Origin: JBDIBB01 sp039812685
GTDB lineage: Bacteria; Acidobacteriota; Vicinamibacteria; Vicinamibacterales; JAFNAJ01
Length of the DNA stretch: 20,511 nucleotides
Direction: 5' to 3'
Assembly (NCBI GenBank): GCA_039812685.1
Contig: JBDIBB010000072.1
Location: 1 to 20,511 of the forward strand
Below the pieces are notes generated by a model. The model did no database searches. It saw only the letters and a program-made list of their open reading frames with translations, and was not told the origin of the DNA. Shown here piece after piece: positions 8,343 through 16,239 of this stretch. Every line of letters starts with the position of its first letter. Position 1 is the first letter of the stretch. Position numbers and translations under genes: made by a program.

Positions 8343-8948
8343 ATGACGTTTCGCGGCTTCAAGCAGATGGCAATCGGCGCCGGCCTGGTCAGCCTCGTGT
8401 GGACCGCCGGCTGTGGCAAGGCGGTCCGGCAGGGAACGGGCGGGGCATTCCTCGTCATCGAGTCGCTCACCGCCGCGCAGGGCGGAGCGAACTCGCTCGT
8501 CTTCGGGAACGTGCTGCAGTCCGACGTCTCCACGCGAGGTGGCGTGTTCGAGGATCCCGGCAAGGTGGTGCTGCGGCTCGTGGCCAAGGACATCACCTCG
8601 CCGCTCACCTCCAACAACCTCGTGACCATCAACCGCTATCGCGTGGTGTTCCGCCGGGCCGACGGCCGCAACCAGCAGGGTCTCGACGTGCCCTATGCCT
8701 TCGATGGCGCCGTGTCCTTCAGTGTGAGCGCCGAGTCGGCCGAGGCCGGCTTCAGCCTGGTCCGCGCCCAGGCCAAGCTCGAGGCGCCGCTCATCACGCT
8801 GGTGAACTCGCCGGCGTTCTTCGGCGGGGCAGGCCTGATCTCGACGCTGGCCGACGTCACCTTCTACGGGCGCGACACGACGGGCCACGACGTGAGCGTG
8901 ACCGGCACGCTCAGCGTGAACTTCGCCGACTGGGCCGATTCGGACTAG
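8343..8948 (+). CDS. Predicted lipoprotein of unknown function downstream of pilQ
   Basis: The 201-residue product starts at an ATG with GAGGAG about 8 nt upstream, 22 nt after the pilQ stop, so it is probably in the pil operon. The N-terminus looks like a lipoprotein signal (basic FRGFK, hydrophobic stretch to residue 20, then WTAGC with Cys24). Threonine at -3 makes the lipobox imperfect. The mature part is free of membrane segments and rich in alternating beta-type sequence (NLVTINRYRVVFRRADG, GAVSFSVSAESAEAGF, ADVTFYGRDTTGHDVSVTG). This suggests a beta-sandwich facing the periplasm or outside. I do not recognise a family. Position suggests a role with the pilus or secretin, for example as pilotin or envelope anchor, but that is inference. 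Confidence 0.85.
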   Translation: MTFRGFKQMAIGAGLVSLVWTAGCGKAVRQGTGGAFLVIESLTAAQGGANSLVFGNVLQSDVSTRGGVFEDPGKVVLRLVAKDITSPLTSNNLVTINRYRVVFRRADGRNQQGLDVPYAFDGAVSFSVSAESAEAGFSLVRAQAKLEAPLITLVNSPAFFGGAGLISTLADVTFYGRDTTGHDVSVTGTLSVNFADWADSD

Positions 8949-8957
8949 CAGGGAACT

Positions 8958-8975
8958 GGCCGGCGGATTCCGGCC
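8958..8975 (+). repeat. Small GC-rich hairpin between the two lipoprotein genes
   Basis: Arms GGCCGG (8958-8963) and CCGGCC (8970-8975) with a 6-nt loop lie 10 nt after the stop codon of the upstream lipoprotein gene, in a 128-nt gap. There is no T run, so it is not a convincing intrinsic terminator. It could protect the 3' end of a processed transcript or be incidental in GC-rich DNA. Confidence 0.25.
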
Positions 8976-9076
8976 CTGACGAGGACCACGCGGGTCGACC
9001 GCGGGCAGAAGAGCAAAGGGGAGCGCGGCGTGTGGCGGCCCGGACCGGCCGGACGCGCGGCGAAGTGGAGTCGAGC

Positions 9077-10402
9077 ATGCGTATCACGACTCGCAGCGGG
9101 GGATGGATGGCGCTGGGCCTTGCGGCCCTGGTGACGGCCGCCGGCTGCACCGCCAAGCAGAGCAAGCCGCCCGAGCTTACCGGGCCGTCGGAGCTGGGCC
9201 TGGCCGTGAAGGTCACGGCCACGCCCGACGTGCTCCAGATCGACGGCGTGTCGCAGTCCTCGGTGGTCATCGAGACCCGCAACGCGCAGGGGCAGATGGC
9301 GGGCAACGTCGGCTTCCGCGCCGAGATTCTCGCCGGCGGCAAGATCGTCGACATCGGCCGCCTGTCGACGAAGACCGGCGCCACCGGCGCCGACGGACGG
9401 GCGACGATCACCTACACGGCCCCGCCGGGCGCCTCCTCGGGCAACGCCGACTCCGGCACCAGCATCGTCACCATCAGCGTGGTGCCGTCGAGCAGCGATT
9501 ACTCCAACGCGATGCCCCGCACCGTGGACATCCGCCTGGTGCCGCTCGGCGTCATCCTGCCGCCAGCCAACACGCCGGTCGCGCGCTTCGTCTTCAGTCC
9601 GACCTCGGTCGCCGAAGGCCGGGCGGTGCAATTCGACGCCTCGACCTCGGTGGACGTCATCGAGTGCGGCCCGCAGGCCACCTCCGTCGATCAGTGCGCC
9701 ACGACCAAGGACACCCTGGTCGACTACGCTTGGGACTTCGGCGACGGCCGCCGCGGCAGCGGCGTCCGCACGAGCCACGCCTACGGCTCGCTCGGCAGTT
9801 ACACGGTCACCTTGACGGTGACCAACAGCCGCGGCGTGAAGGCCTCGTCCTCGCAGTTCGTGAACGTGAGCGCCTCGGCCGACCCGACGGCGTCCTTCAC
9901 CGCCTCGCCGGCGTCGCCCGCGGTGGGCCAAAGCGTGTTCTTCAACGCCGCCGCGTCGAAGGCCGTGGCAGGTCGCACGCTGGTCGGCTACGACTGGACG
10001 TTCGGGGATGGCGGCACCGGGTCGGGCGTCACCGTGTCACGGCGCTACGATCGGCTGGGCACGTTCGCCGTCACGCTGACGGTGACCGACGATCTGGGCA
10101 AGACCGGCACGACCAGCAGCACGGTCACCGTCGGGACCGCGCCGCAGCCCTCCGCGGTGATCGCGTTCTCCCCGGCGTCGCCGGCCGTGAACCAGATCAT
10201 CCACTTCGACGGCACGCAGTCCACGGCGCCCGCCGGCCGTACGATCACCAGCTACGAATGGGCCTTCGGCGACGGCCAGACCGACACCGGCCCGCGCGTC
10301 GAGCACCGCTACCACACGGCAGGCGATTACACGGTGATCCTCACCATCGTCGACAGTTCCGGCAACCGCAACAGCGCCAACGTGCGCGTCACGGTCAGTT
10401 AG
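9077..10402 (+). CDS. Predicted lipoprotein with an Ig-like domain and three PKD domains
   Basis: The 441-residue product begins at an ATG with GGAG 9 nt upstream. It has a lipoprotein-type signal (MALGLAALVTAAGC, Cys24; Ala at -3 is not ideal). Residues about 43-155 resemble a bacterial Ig-like (Big) domain, with STKTGATGADGRATITYTAP. Three PKD domains follow (about 167-266, 270-353, 359-440), each with the PKD core: YAWDFGDG / YDWTFGDG / YEWAFGDG and then SYTVTLTVT / TFAVTLTVT / DYTVILTIV. The first PKD domain has an insertion with two cysteines (Cys197, Cys207). PKD repeats usually serve extracellular binding or act as stiff spacers. Location after pilQ suggests a pilus-associated surface or secretin-associated protein, which is inference. 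There is no enzyme domain. Confidence 0.88.
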   Translation: MRITTRSGGWMALGLAALVTAAGCTAKQSKPPELTGPSELGLAVKVTATPDVLQIDGVSQSSVVIETRNAQGQMAGNVGFRAEILAGGKIVDIGRLSTKTGATGADGRATITYTAPPGASSGNADSGTSIVTISVVPSSSDYSNAMPRTVDIRLVPLGVILPPANTPVARFVFSPTSVAEGRAVQFDASTSVDVIECGPQATSVDQCATTKDTLVDYAWDFGDGRRGSGVRTSHAYGSLGSYTVTLTVTNSRGVKASSSQFVNVSASADPTASFTASPASPAVGQSVFFNAAASKAVAGRTLVGYDWTFGDGGTGSGVTVSRRYDRLGTFAVTLTVTDDLGKTGTTSSTVTVGTAPQPSAVIAFSPASPAVNQIIHFDGTQSTAPAGRTITSYEWAFGDGQTDTGPRVEHRYHTAGDYTVILTIVDSSGNRNSANVRVTVS

Positions 10403-10444
10403 CCGACGTTCCACCGGCGGCCCGCCGGGGCAGGCTGGACGAAC

Positions 10445-11089
10445 ATGGCCGACTCGCCTCGTATCGAACAGCTCCGACGCCGGGTCCTGCAGGACCCGGC
10501 GTCGATCGCGTTCGCGGCGCTGGCCGAGGAGTACCGGCGCGCCGGGCGCATCACGGAGTCGATCGAGACCGCTCGCGCGGGCCTCGCGAGGCATCCCGGC
10601 TACACCACGGCGCGCGTGACCCTGGGCCGCGCGCTCGGCGAATCGGGCGCGACCGACGAGGCCAGGCACGAACTCGAACAGGCCCTGGTCTCGGCGCCCG
10701 AGAACCTGGCCGCGATTCGCGCGCTCGCCGATCTCTATCGCCGCACGGGCCAGCACGAGCCGGCGCGCGACCTCGCGCGCCGGGGCGTCCTGCTGGCGCC
10801 GCAGGATCCCGACCTGCACGACCTGCTCGCGTCACTGCCGCCCGGCGATTCCACCGGGACACCGGCGGCGCGCGGCGAGGAGCCCGCCACCGGCTCGGCT
10901 TCGCCGGCCCCGGTGATGCTCGTGCGCGGCGACGAGCCCGCCACCGGCCTCGCCTCGCCAGCCCCGGTGATGCTCGCGGCGGCCGCACGACCGGCAGGAC
11001 TCGGCGTCCTCGAGCGCTGGCGCGACGCGCTGGCCGAGGAGCGGCGCCGGCGCGCGCGTCCCGCCGGCGTGGCCGGAGAGCTGGCCTGA
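10445..11089 (+). CDS. Tetratricopeptide-repeat protein, probably cytoplasmic
   Basis: The 214-residue product carries about three TPR helix pairs (residues about 20-122), including AFAALAEEYRRAGRITESIE, TLGRALGESGATDEARHELE and ALADLYRRTGQHEPARDLAR. Such repeats bind partner proteins. No signal peptide or lipobox is visible, so it is unlikely to be a PilF/PilW/Tgl-type pilotin, which are TPR lipoproteins. Residues 143-178 are two copies of an 18-residue repeat of low-complexity Pro/Ala sequence, followed by a basic helix (VLERWRDALAEERRRR). The gene begins 42 nt after the PKD lipoprotein and likely ends the pil transcript. The ribosome binding site is poor. Its partner is unknown. Confidence 0.82.
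   Translation: MADSPRIEQLRRRVLQDPASIAFAALAEEYRRAGRITESIETARAGLARHPGYTTARVTLGRALGESGATDEARHELEQALVSAPENLAAIRALADLYRRTGQHEPARDLARRGVLLAPQDPDLHDLLASLPPGDSTGTPAARGEEPATGSASPAPVMLVRGDEPATGLASPAPVMLAAAARPAGLGVLERWRDALAEERRRRARPAGVAGELA
10871..10978 (+). repeat. Tandem in-frame 54-bp direct repeat
   Basis: Two adjacent 54-bp units (10871-10924 and 10925-10978) differ at about seven positions. They encode RGEEPATGSASPAPVMLV and RGDEPATGLASPAPVMLA. Each unit contains a potential hairpin with arms CACCGG and CCGGTG. The length is a multiple of three, so the TPR gene stays open. The mix of direct repeat and internal dyad resembles palindromic elements that spread into coding regions, though simple local duplication explains it as well. 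Confidence 0.8.
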
Positions 11090-11141
11090 GCGATCCATCC
11101 CGCCCGACCGTGCCCGCGCACGTCGCGTCCCCGGTTCGATC

Positions 11142-11147
11142 TATAGT
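11142..11147 (+). promoter_or_regulatory. -10 box placed for a leaderless peptidase transcript
   Basis: TATAGT lies 6 nt before the peptidase ATG. With the usual 6-7 nt between the -10 hexamer and the start of transcription, the mRNA would begin at or next to the ATG. No ribosome binding site is visible and there is no clear -35. The element is inferred from position and sequence only. Confidence 0.45.
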
Positions 11148-11153
11148 CCCCGG

Positions 11154-12326
11154 ATGCTCTCCGCCCCGTCATCGTCCCTGGCGGCGCGGCACGCGCGCCT
11201 GCGGGCGGCGCTGGCCGCCAGTCACCTCGACGCGCTGGTGCTGACGCACCTGCCGAACATCGCCTACGTTTCGAACTTCGCCGGGAGCACCGCCATCGCG
11301 GTGCTCGACGCACGCCGCCTTTACTTGCTTTCGGACTTCCGGTACAGTGCCGCGATTCTGGCGATGCTGGCCTCCGGCAACGCTCCTCCCGACACGGAGT
11401 TCGTGAGGGTGGACGGCTCGTACGAAGAGGGGCTGGCAGCGCTGCTCGATCGCCTCGACGCGCAGGCCATCGGCCTCGAGGCGGCCCATGTCTCGTGGAA
11501 GCGGCTGGACTGGTGGCGGCGGCGCCTGGACGCCAGCCTGGCCGGTGACGCCGGCGAGCGCGCGGCGCGCGGCCGGTGCCTGGTGGCCACCGACGCACTC
11601 GTCGAGCGGGAGCGCATGGTCAAGGACGCCCACGAGATCGCGGTGCTGCGCGATGCGGCGGCGCGACTGTCGACAGTGGCGCGCGACATCCTGCGCGATC
11701 AGGTGGTGCGTGCGGGTCGCAGTGAGCAGGAGATCGCCGGCGAGGTTGACTGGCGCATGAAGCAGGCCGGCTTCTCCCGTCCCGCCTTCGACACCATCGT
11801 CGCCTCGGGGCCCAACGCCGCCCTGCCGCACGCCCAGCCAACGACGCGATCGGTGGCCGCCGACGAACTGGTCGTGCTCGACTTCGGCGGGGTTCTCGAC
11901 GGCTACTGCGTGGATCTCACGCGGACAGTGGCCATCGGCGAGCCCGGCGTCGAGGCGCGTCGGATCCATGCCGCCGTGCGCGAGGCGCAGCGGCGGGCGA
12001 TGGCCGCGATCCGCGCCGGCGTCGCCACCGATGCGGTGGATGCCGCCGCGCGCGGGTACCTCGCCGAATGCGGGCTGGCCGACGCATTCGGGCACAGTAC
12101 GGGACACGGGCTCGGCCTCGAGGTGCACGAAGAGCCGCGGCTCGGCATGCGCCGCACCGTGGGCCCGGCGCCGCTGGCGCTGGAAGCCGGGGTGGTGTGC
12201 ACGGTAGAGCCCGGCGCGTACGTGCCGGGCATCGGCGGCGTCAGGCTCGAGGACGACGTGCTCGTCACGGCCGATGGCGTCGAGGTGCTGACCGACGTCC
12301 CCTTCGATGCCCGTCTCGACGGATAG
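11154..12326 (+). CDS. M24-family Xaa-Pro peptidase (aminopeptidase P / prolidase type)
   Basis: This cytoplasmic metallopeptidase would cleave peptides or dipeptides with proline in the second position. The 390-residue protein has the creatinase-type N-terminal domain (about 10-145; NIAYVSNFAGS, LSDFRY) and the pita-bread catalytic domain (about 155-385). The five metal ligands of the family are all present: Asp243 (VVLDFGG), Asp254 (GYCVDLTRT), His318 (GHSTGHGLG), Glu352 (VEPGAY) and Glu366 (VRLEDD). The catalytic histidine is in ASGPNAALPHAQPT (His226). Prolidase and aminopeptidase P cannot be told apart safely by sequence here. It lies 4 nt upstream of accB. In many bacteria efp sits between pepQ-like genes and accBC; here it is missing. 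Confidence 0.93.
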   Translation: MLSAPSSSLAARHARLRAALAASHLDALVLTHLPNIAYVSNFAGSTAIAVLDARRLYLLSDFRYSAAILAMLASGNAPPDTEFVRVDGSYEEGLAALLDRLDAQAIGLEAAHVSWKRLDWWRRRLDASLAGDAGERAARGRCLVATDALVERERMVKDAHEIAVLRDAAARLSTVARDILRDQVVRAGRSEQEIAGEVDWRMKQAGFSRPAFDTIVASGPNAALPHAQPTTRSVAADELVVLDFGGVLDGYCVDLTRTVAIGEPGVEARRIHAAVREAQRRAMAAIRAGVATDAVDAAARGYLAECGLADAFGHSTGHGLGLEVHEEPRLGMRRTVGPAPLALEAGVVCTVEPGAYVPGIGGVRLEDDVLVTADGVEVLTDVPFDARLDG

Positions 12327-12330
12327 ACGC

Positions 12331-12807
<477 letters not shown>

Positions 12808-12820
12808 GCCCGCCGCCGCG

Positions 12821-14197
12821 ATGTTCAAGAAAATCCTGATCGCCAACCGTGGCGAGATCGCCCTGCGCGTCATCTGCGCCTGCCGCGAGCTCGGCATCAA
12901 GACCGTGGCCGTGCACTCCACGGCCGACGAGCACTCGCTGCACGTGCGGTTCGCCGACGAGGTGGTGTGCATCGGCCCGCCGCGCAGCGCCGAGAGCTAC
13001 CTGAACGTGCCGGCGATCATCTCCGCGGCGGAGATTACCGGCGCCGACGCGATTCACCCCGGCTACGGCTTCCTCTCCGAGAGCGCCTACCTCGCCGAGG
13101 TGTGCGAGGCGTGCCACGTCAAGTTCATCGGCCCGTCGCCGCACGTGATCCGCCTGATGGGCGACAAGGCGCGGGCGCGCCGCGCCATGAAGAAGGCTGG
13201 CGTCCCGATCCTGCCCGGCAGCGACGGCCCGATCGACAGCGAGGATCGCGGCCTGCGGGTGGCCCGCGAACTGGGGTACCCGGTGATCATCAAGGCCGCG
13301 GCCGGCGGCGGCGGACGCGGCATGCGGATCGTACGCGCGCCGGCCGACCTCGGCGGCGCGCTCCGCACGGCCCAGCGCGAGGCGCAGGCCGCCTTCGGCG
13401 TGGGCGACGTCTACATCGAGAAGTACATCGAGGGGCCACGGCACATCGAGTTCCAGGTGCTCGGCGACCACCACGGGCACGTGGTCCACCTGGGCGAGCG
13501 CGAGTGCTCGATCCAGCGCCGGCACCAGAAGCTGATCGAGGAGGCCCCCTCGCCCGCGCTCACCGATCGGCAGCGGCGCAAGCTCGGCGGCATCGTCGTC
13601 GATGCGGCCCGGGCCGTGCAGTACACGAACGCGGGCACGTTCGAGTTCCTGATGAGCGCCTCCGGCGAGATCTACTTCATCGAAGCCAACACCCGCCTGC
13701 AGGTCGAGCACGGCATCACCGAGATGGTGACCGGCGTCGACATCGTCAAGGAGCAGATCCGTATCGCCGCGGGCGAGCGCCTCTCGTTCCGCCAGGGCGA
13801 CGTGGCGTTGAACGGGCACGCCATCGAGTGCCGCGTGAACGCCGAGCACCCCGAGACGTTCACGCCCAGCCCGGGGCTGGTCCGCGCCTTCTCGGTGCCG
13901 GGCGGACCCGGCGTGCGCGTCGACACCTACGCGCACACCGAGTGTACGGTGTCGCCCTACTACGACTCGTTGATCGCCAAGATCATGACGCACGGCCGCG
14001 ACCGCCGCGAGGCGATCGCCCGCATGCGGCGCACGCTCGAGATGACGGTGATCGAGGGTATCCACACCACCATCCCGATGCACCTGCGCGTCCTGGACGA
14101 TCCCGACTTCCTGGCCGGCCGGTTGAGCACCAGCTTCATGGAACGCTACCAGCCCGCGCAACCGCCAGGATCCGCCGCGGCCGCCGCCAGTGCCTGA
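12821..14197 (+). CDS. accC: Biotin carboxylase subunit of acetyl-CoA carboxylase
   Basis: AccC uses ATP and bicarbonate to carboxylate the biotin on AccB. The 458-residue protein has the biotin carboxylase N-terminal domain (MFKKILIANRGEIALR), the ATP-grasp domain with Lys116 and the glycine-rich lid AAAGGGGRGMR (159-169), the HLGERECSIQRRHQKLIEE block, and the C-terminal domain (HAIECRVNAEHP). Catalytic Glu288, Asn290 and Arg292 are kept in IEANTRLQVEH. The residue after Glu288 is Ala where most AccC proteins have Met, and Gly298 replaces the common Pro after QVEH. The gene forms an operon with accB. accA and accD are not in the window. Pyruvate carboxylase subunit A is the main alternative, but pairing with accB argues for AccC. 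Confidence 0.95.
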   Translation: MFKKILIANRGEIALRVICACRELGIKTVAVHSTADEHSLHVRFADEVVCIGPPRSAESYLNVPAIISAAEITGADAIHPGYGFLSESAYLAEVCEACHVKFIGPSPHVIRLMGDKARARRAMKKAGVPILPGSDGPIDSEDRGLRVARELGYPVIIKAAAGGGGRGMRIVRAPADLGGALRTAQREAQAAFGVGDVYIEKYIEGPRHIEFQVLGDHHGHVVHLGERECSIQRRHQKLIEEAPSPALTDRQRRKLGGIVVDAARAVQYTNAGTFEFLMSASGEIYFIEANTRLQVEHGITEMVTGVDIVKEQIRIAAGERLSFRQGDVALNGHAIECRVNAEHPETFTPSPGLVRAFSVPGGPGVRVDTYAHTECTVSPYYDSLIAKIMTHGRDRREAIARMRRTLEMTVIEGIHTTIPMHLRVLDDPDFLAGRLSTSFMERYQPAQPPGSAAAAASA

Positions 14198-14224
14198 CGC
14201 GGCGCGGGCCGGCGCGCGCCGCGT
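14197..14224 (+). terminator. Perfect 10-bp hairpin at the accC stop codon
   Basis: Arms ACGCGGCGCG (14197-14206) and CGCGCCGCGT (14215-14224) with an 8-nt loop begin on the last base of the accC stop codon. Only two T residues follow, so it is a weak intrinsic terminator at best. It ends 13 nt before the TATAAT box of the next gene and covers the -35 region, so it could also be a protein-binding dyad for that promoter. Confidence 0.4.
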
Positions 14225-14237
14225 TCGCGCGGCCGTG

Positions 14238-14243
14238 TATAAT
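14238..14243 (+). promoter_or_regulatory. -10 box upstream of the amino acid transporter gene
   Basis: A perfect TATAAT is seen 72 nt before the transporter ATG, in DNA otherwise very poor in A and T. No good -35 hexamer lies 16-18 nt upstream, where the accC terminal hairpin occupies the site. Transcription would start near 14250, giving a leader of about 65 nt that ends in a GGAGGG ribosome binding site. Confidence 0.5.
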
Positions 14244-14315
14244 CCCGCAGGTTTTCGCACGTTCCGCGTGTCGGCGCGGTGCGTCCACCTCGCGTGGCCC
14301 GCCGCTGGAGGGTGA

Positions 14316-16043
14316 ATGGACTCGAATCTGCTCCGCACGAAGTCCCTCGAACGGCTCGTCAGCGACGTCGAGCACGGCAGCCACCTCAAACGGTCGCTCT
14401 CGGCGCTGGACCTCACGCTGCTCGGCATCGGCGCCATCATCGGCACCGGCATCTTCGTGCTCACCGGCACGGCCGCCGCCAACCAGTCGGGCCCGGCCAT
14501 CGTGCTCTCCTACTCGCTGGCAGGCATCGCCTGCGGTTTTGCCGCGCTCTGCTACGCCGAGTTCGCCTCGATGATCCCGATCGCCGGCAGCGCCTACACC
14601 TACGCCTACGCGACGCTGGGTGAACTGGTGGCCTGGATGATCGGGTGGGACCTCATCCTCGAATACGCGGTCGGCTCGATGACGGTCGCCATCGGCTGGA
14701 GCGGATACTTCCAGCGGATTCTCGCGGGCTTCGACCTGCACCTGCCCGCCTGGATGGCGGCGGCGCCCCCGGCCGGCGTCATCAACCTGCCCGCGGTCCT
14801 GATCGTCCTGCTGATCACGGTGCTGCTGGTGATCGGCGTGCGCGAGAGCGCCCGCTTCAACGCGGTGATGGTCGCCGTGAAGATCGCGGCGGTGCTCTTC
14901 TTCGTGGCGGCCGGCTTCAGCCACGTCGACACCACCAACTGGTCGCCGTTCGCACCCTACGGCTGGTCGGGCATCATGGCCGCCGGCGGCGTGGTGTTCT
15001 TCGCCTACATCGGCTTCGACGCCGTCTCGACGACGGCCGAGGAGGCCAAGAACCCGCAGCGCGATCTGCCCATCGGCATCATCGCCTCCCTCGTGATCTG
15101 CACCGTGCTCTACATCGCCGTGTCGGCCGTGCTCACTGGCATGATCACCGTCACCGACTACCGCACGTTCGAGGCCGGGCTGCCAGGTGCGTCCATCGTC
15201 AGCCCGGAGGAGAGCGCCCGGTTCCTCAACGCCCCGGTCGCCTATGCGCTGTCGGTGATCAACATGGACTGGGCGGCGGGCCTCGTCTCGGCCGGCGCGG
15301 TGGCCGGCATCACCAGCGTGCTGCTCGTCATGCTCATGAGCCAGCCGCGCATCTTCTTCTCGATGAGCCGCGACCGCCTCCTGCCCGCCGGCGTCAGCGC
15401 CGTGCACCCGCGCTTCGGCACCCCCTACATCACCACCATCATCACCGGCCTCGTCGTGGCGCTCTTCGCCGGCCTGCTGCGCATCGACGTGGTGGGCGAG
15501 ATGACCAGCATCGGCACGCTGTTCGCCTTCGTCGTGGTGTGCTCGGCGGTGATCATGCTGCGCATCAAGCGGCCCGACGCCAAGCGTCCGTTCCGCGTGC
15601 CGGGCGGCTTCCTGTTCCCGGTGCTCGGCGTGATCTCGTGCCTCTACCTGATGCTGAGCCTCTCGGTGGTCACCTGGGTGCGCCTGCTCGTGTGGCTCGA
15701 CCTCGGCCTGCTCATCTACTGGTTCTACGGCCGGACCCACAGCCCGCTGATGGACAAGGCCGAGCACGCGAGCCGCACCGGCACGCAGGGCGTGGCCAAC
15801 TTCGTCACCCTGGCGGGCGCCGTCGTGCTCTTCAACGGCTTCTTCATGACCGTCCTCGGCTTCATGACGGAGCTCGGCATCACCACGGAGGCCACCGCCA
15901 AGTGGCACGAGATCGGCGTCACCGCGCACGACGCCGACATGGTGGGCCTGCGTGTGCTCGGCATCGGCGTGGCGGTCCTCGTCGCCGGCCTGGCGCTGCG
16001 CAAGGCGACGGGCGAGCGGTTCCGGCGCATGGACGCGGCCTGA
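14316..16043 (+). CDS. APC-superfamily amino acid permease (cationic amino acid transporter type)
   Basis: The 575-residue product is an integral inner-membrane protein with about 12-14 hydrophobic segments. The first membrane helix has the APC substrate-site motif GIGAIIGTGIFVLTG (residues 37-51). A second conserved block, FFAYIGFDAVSTTAEEAKNP, is typical of the CAT branch (YfnA, GkApcT, eukaryotic CAT transporters), as are RIFFSMSRDRLLP and KRPFRVPGGFLFPVLG. These proteins move amino acids with protons. Substrate cannot be fixed from sequence. A GGAGGG element lies just before the ATG. The C-terminus has two extra membrane segments after the usual twelve, which may be a branch feature. It is transcribed alone, between a TATAAT box and a hairpin. 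Confidence 0.92.
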   Translation: MDSNLLRTKSLERLVSDVEHGSHLKRSLSALDLTLLGIGAIIGTGIFVLTGTAAANQSGPAIVLSYSLAGIACGFAALCYAEFASMIPIAGSAYTYAYATLGELVAWMIGWDLILEYAVGSMTVAIGWSGYFQRILAGFDLHLPAWMAAAPPAGVINLPAVLIVLLITVLLVIGVRESARFNAVMVAVKIAAVLFFVAAGFSHVDTTNWSPFAPYGWSGIMAAGGVVFFAYIGFDAVSTTAEEAKNPQRDLPIGIIASLVICTVLYIAVSAVLTGMITVTDYRTFEAGLPGASIVSPEESARFLNAPVAYALSVINMDWAAGLVSAGAVAGITSVLLVMLMSQPRIFFSMSRDRLLPAGVSAVHPRFGTPYITTIITGLVVALFAGLLRIDVVGEMTSIGTLFAFVVVCSAVIMLRIKRPDAKRPFRVPGGFLFPVLGVISCLYLMLSLSVVTWVRLLVWLDLGLLIYWFYGRTHSPLMDKAEHASRTGTQGVANFVTLAGAVVLFNGFFMTVLGFMTELGITTEATAKWHEIGVTAHDADMVGLRVLGIGVAVLVAGLALRKATGERFRRMDAA

Positions 16044-16062
16044 GGCGCGAGCGGCGGTCCGG

Positions 16063-16092
16063 CCTGGCGGCGTCCGGCGGGGCGCCGCCAGG
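16063..16092 (+). terminator. Terminator-like hairpin after the transporter gene
   Basis: A perfect 9-bp stem (CCTGGCGGC at 16063-16071, GCCGCCAGG at 16084-16092), which can add one more G-C pair inward, starts 20 nt after the stop codon. It is followed by GCTTTG, a poor T run. Position and stem strength support termination or 3'-end protection. Confidence 0.5.
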
Positions 16093-16226
16093 GCTTTGCC
16101 GGTACGCGGTGCGCGGCCGCCCGGCGCAGGGATCCCGTGCGCGAACGTTCCCGCCCGGCGGGCGCCGCGACCCGCCGCGGCGGCCTCCCGCGTCTTCCCA
16201 TCCCTCGTCCCCGCTCCCGACCCTGA

Positions 16227-16232
16227 TAGGAT
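16227..16232 (+). promoter_or_regulatory. -10 box placed for a leaderless folD transcript
   Basis: TAGGAT, in the context TGATAGGATT, ends 7 nt before the folD ATG, in an otherwise almost AT-free gap. No ribosome binding site is seen in those 7 nt. The layout matches the one before the peptidase gene at 11142 and fits an mRNA that begins at the start codon. Confidence 0.4.
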
Positions 16233-16239
16233 TTCGCCC

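Noticed and set aside
10871..10978. Possible CRISPR-like repeats.
   Set aside because: The two units are directly adjacent with no spacers, are in frame within a protein gene, and no cas gene is nearby.
9103..11244. A 713-codon plus-strand frame covering the PKD lipoprotein and TPR genes.
   Set aside because: Arg/Gly/His-rich shadow frame; the genes in the other frames have signal peptides, PKD and TPR motifs and ribosome binding sites.
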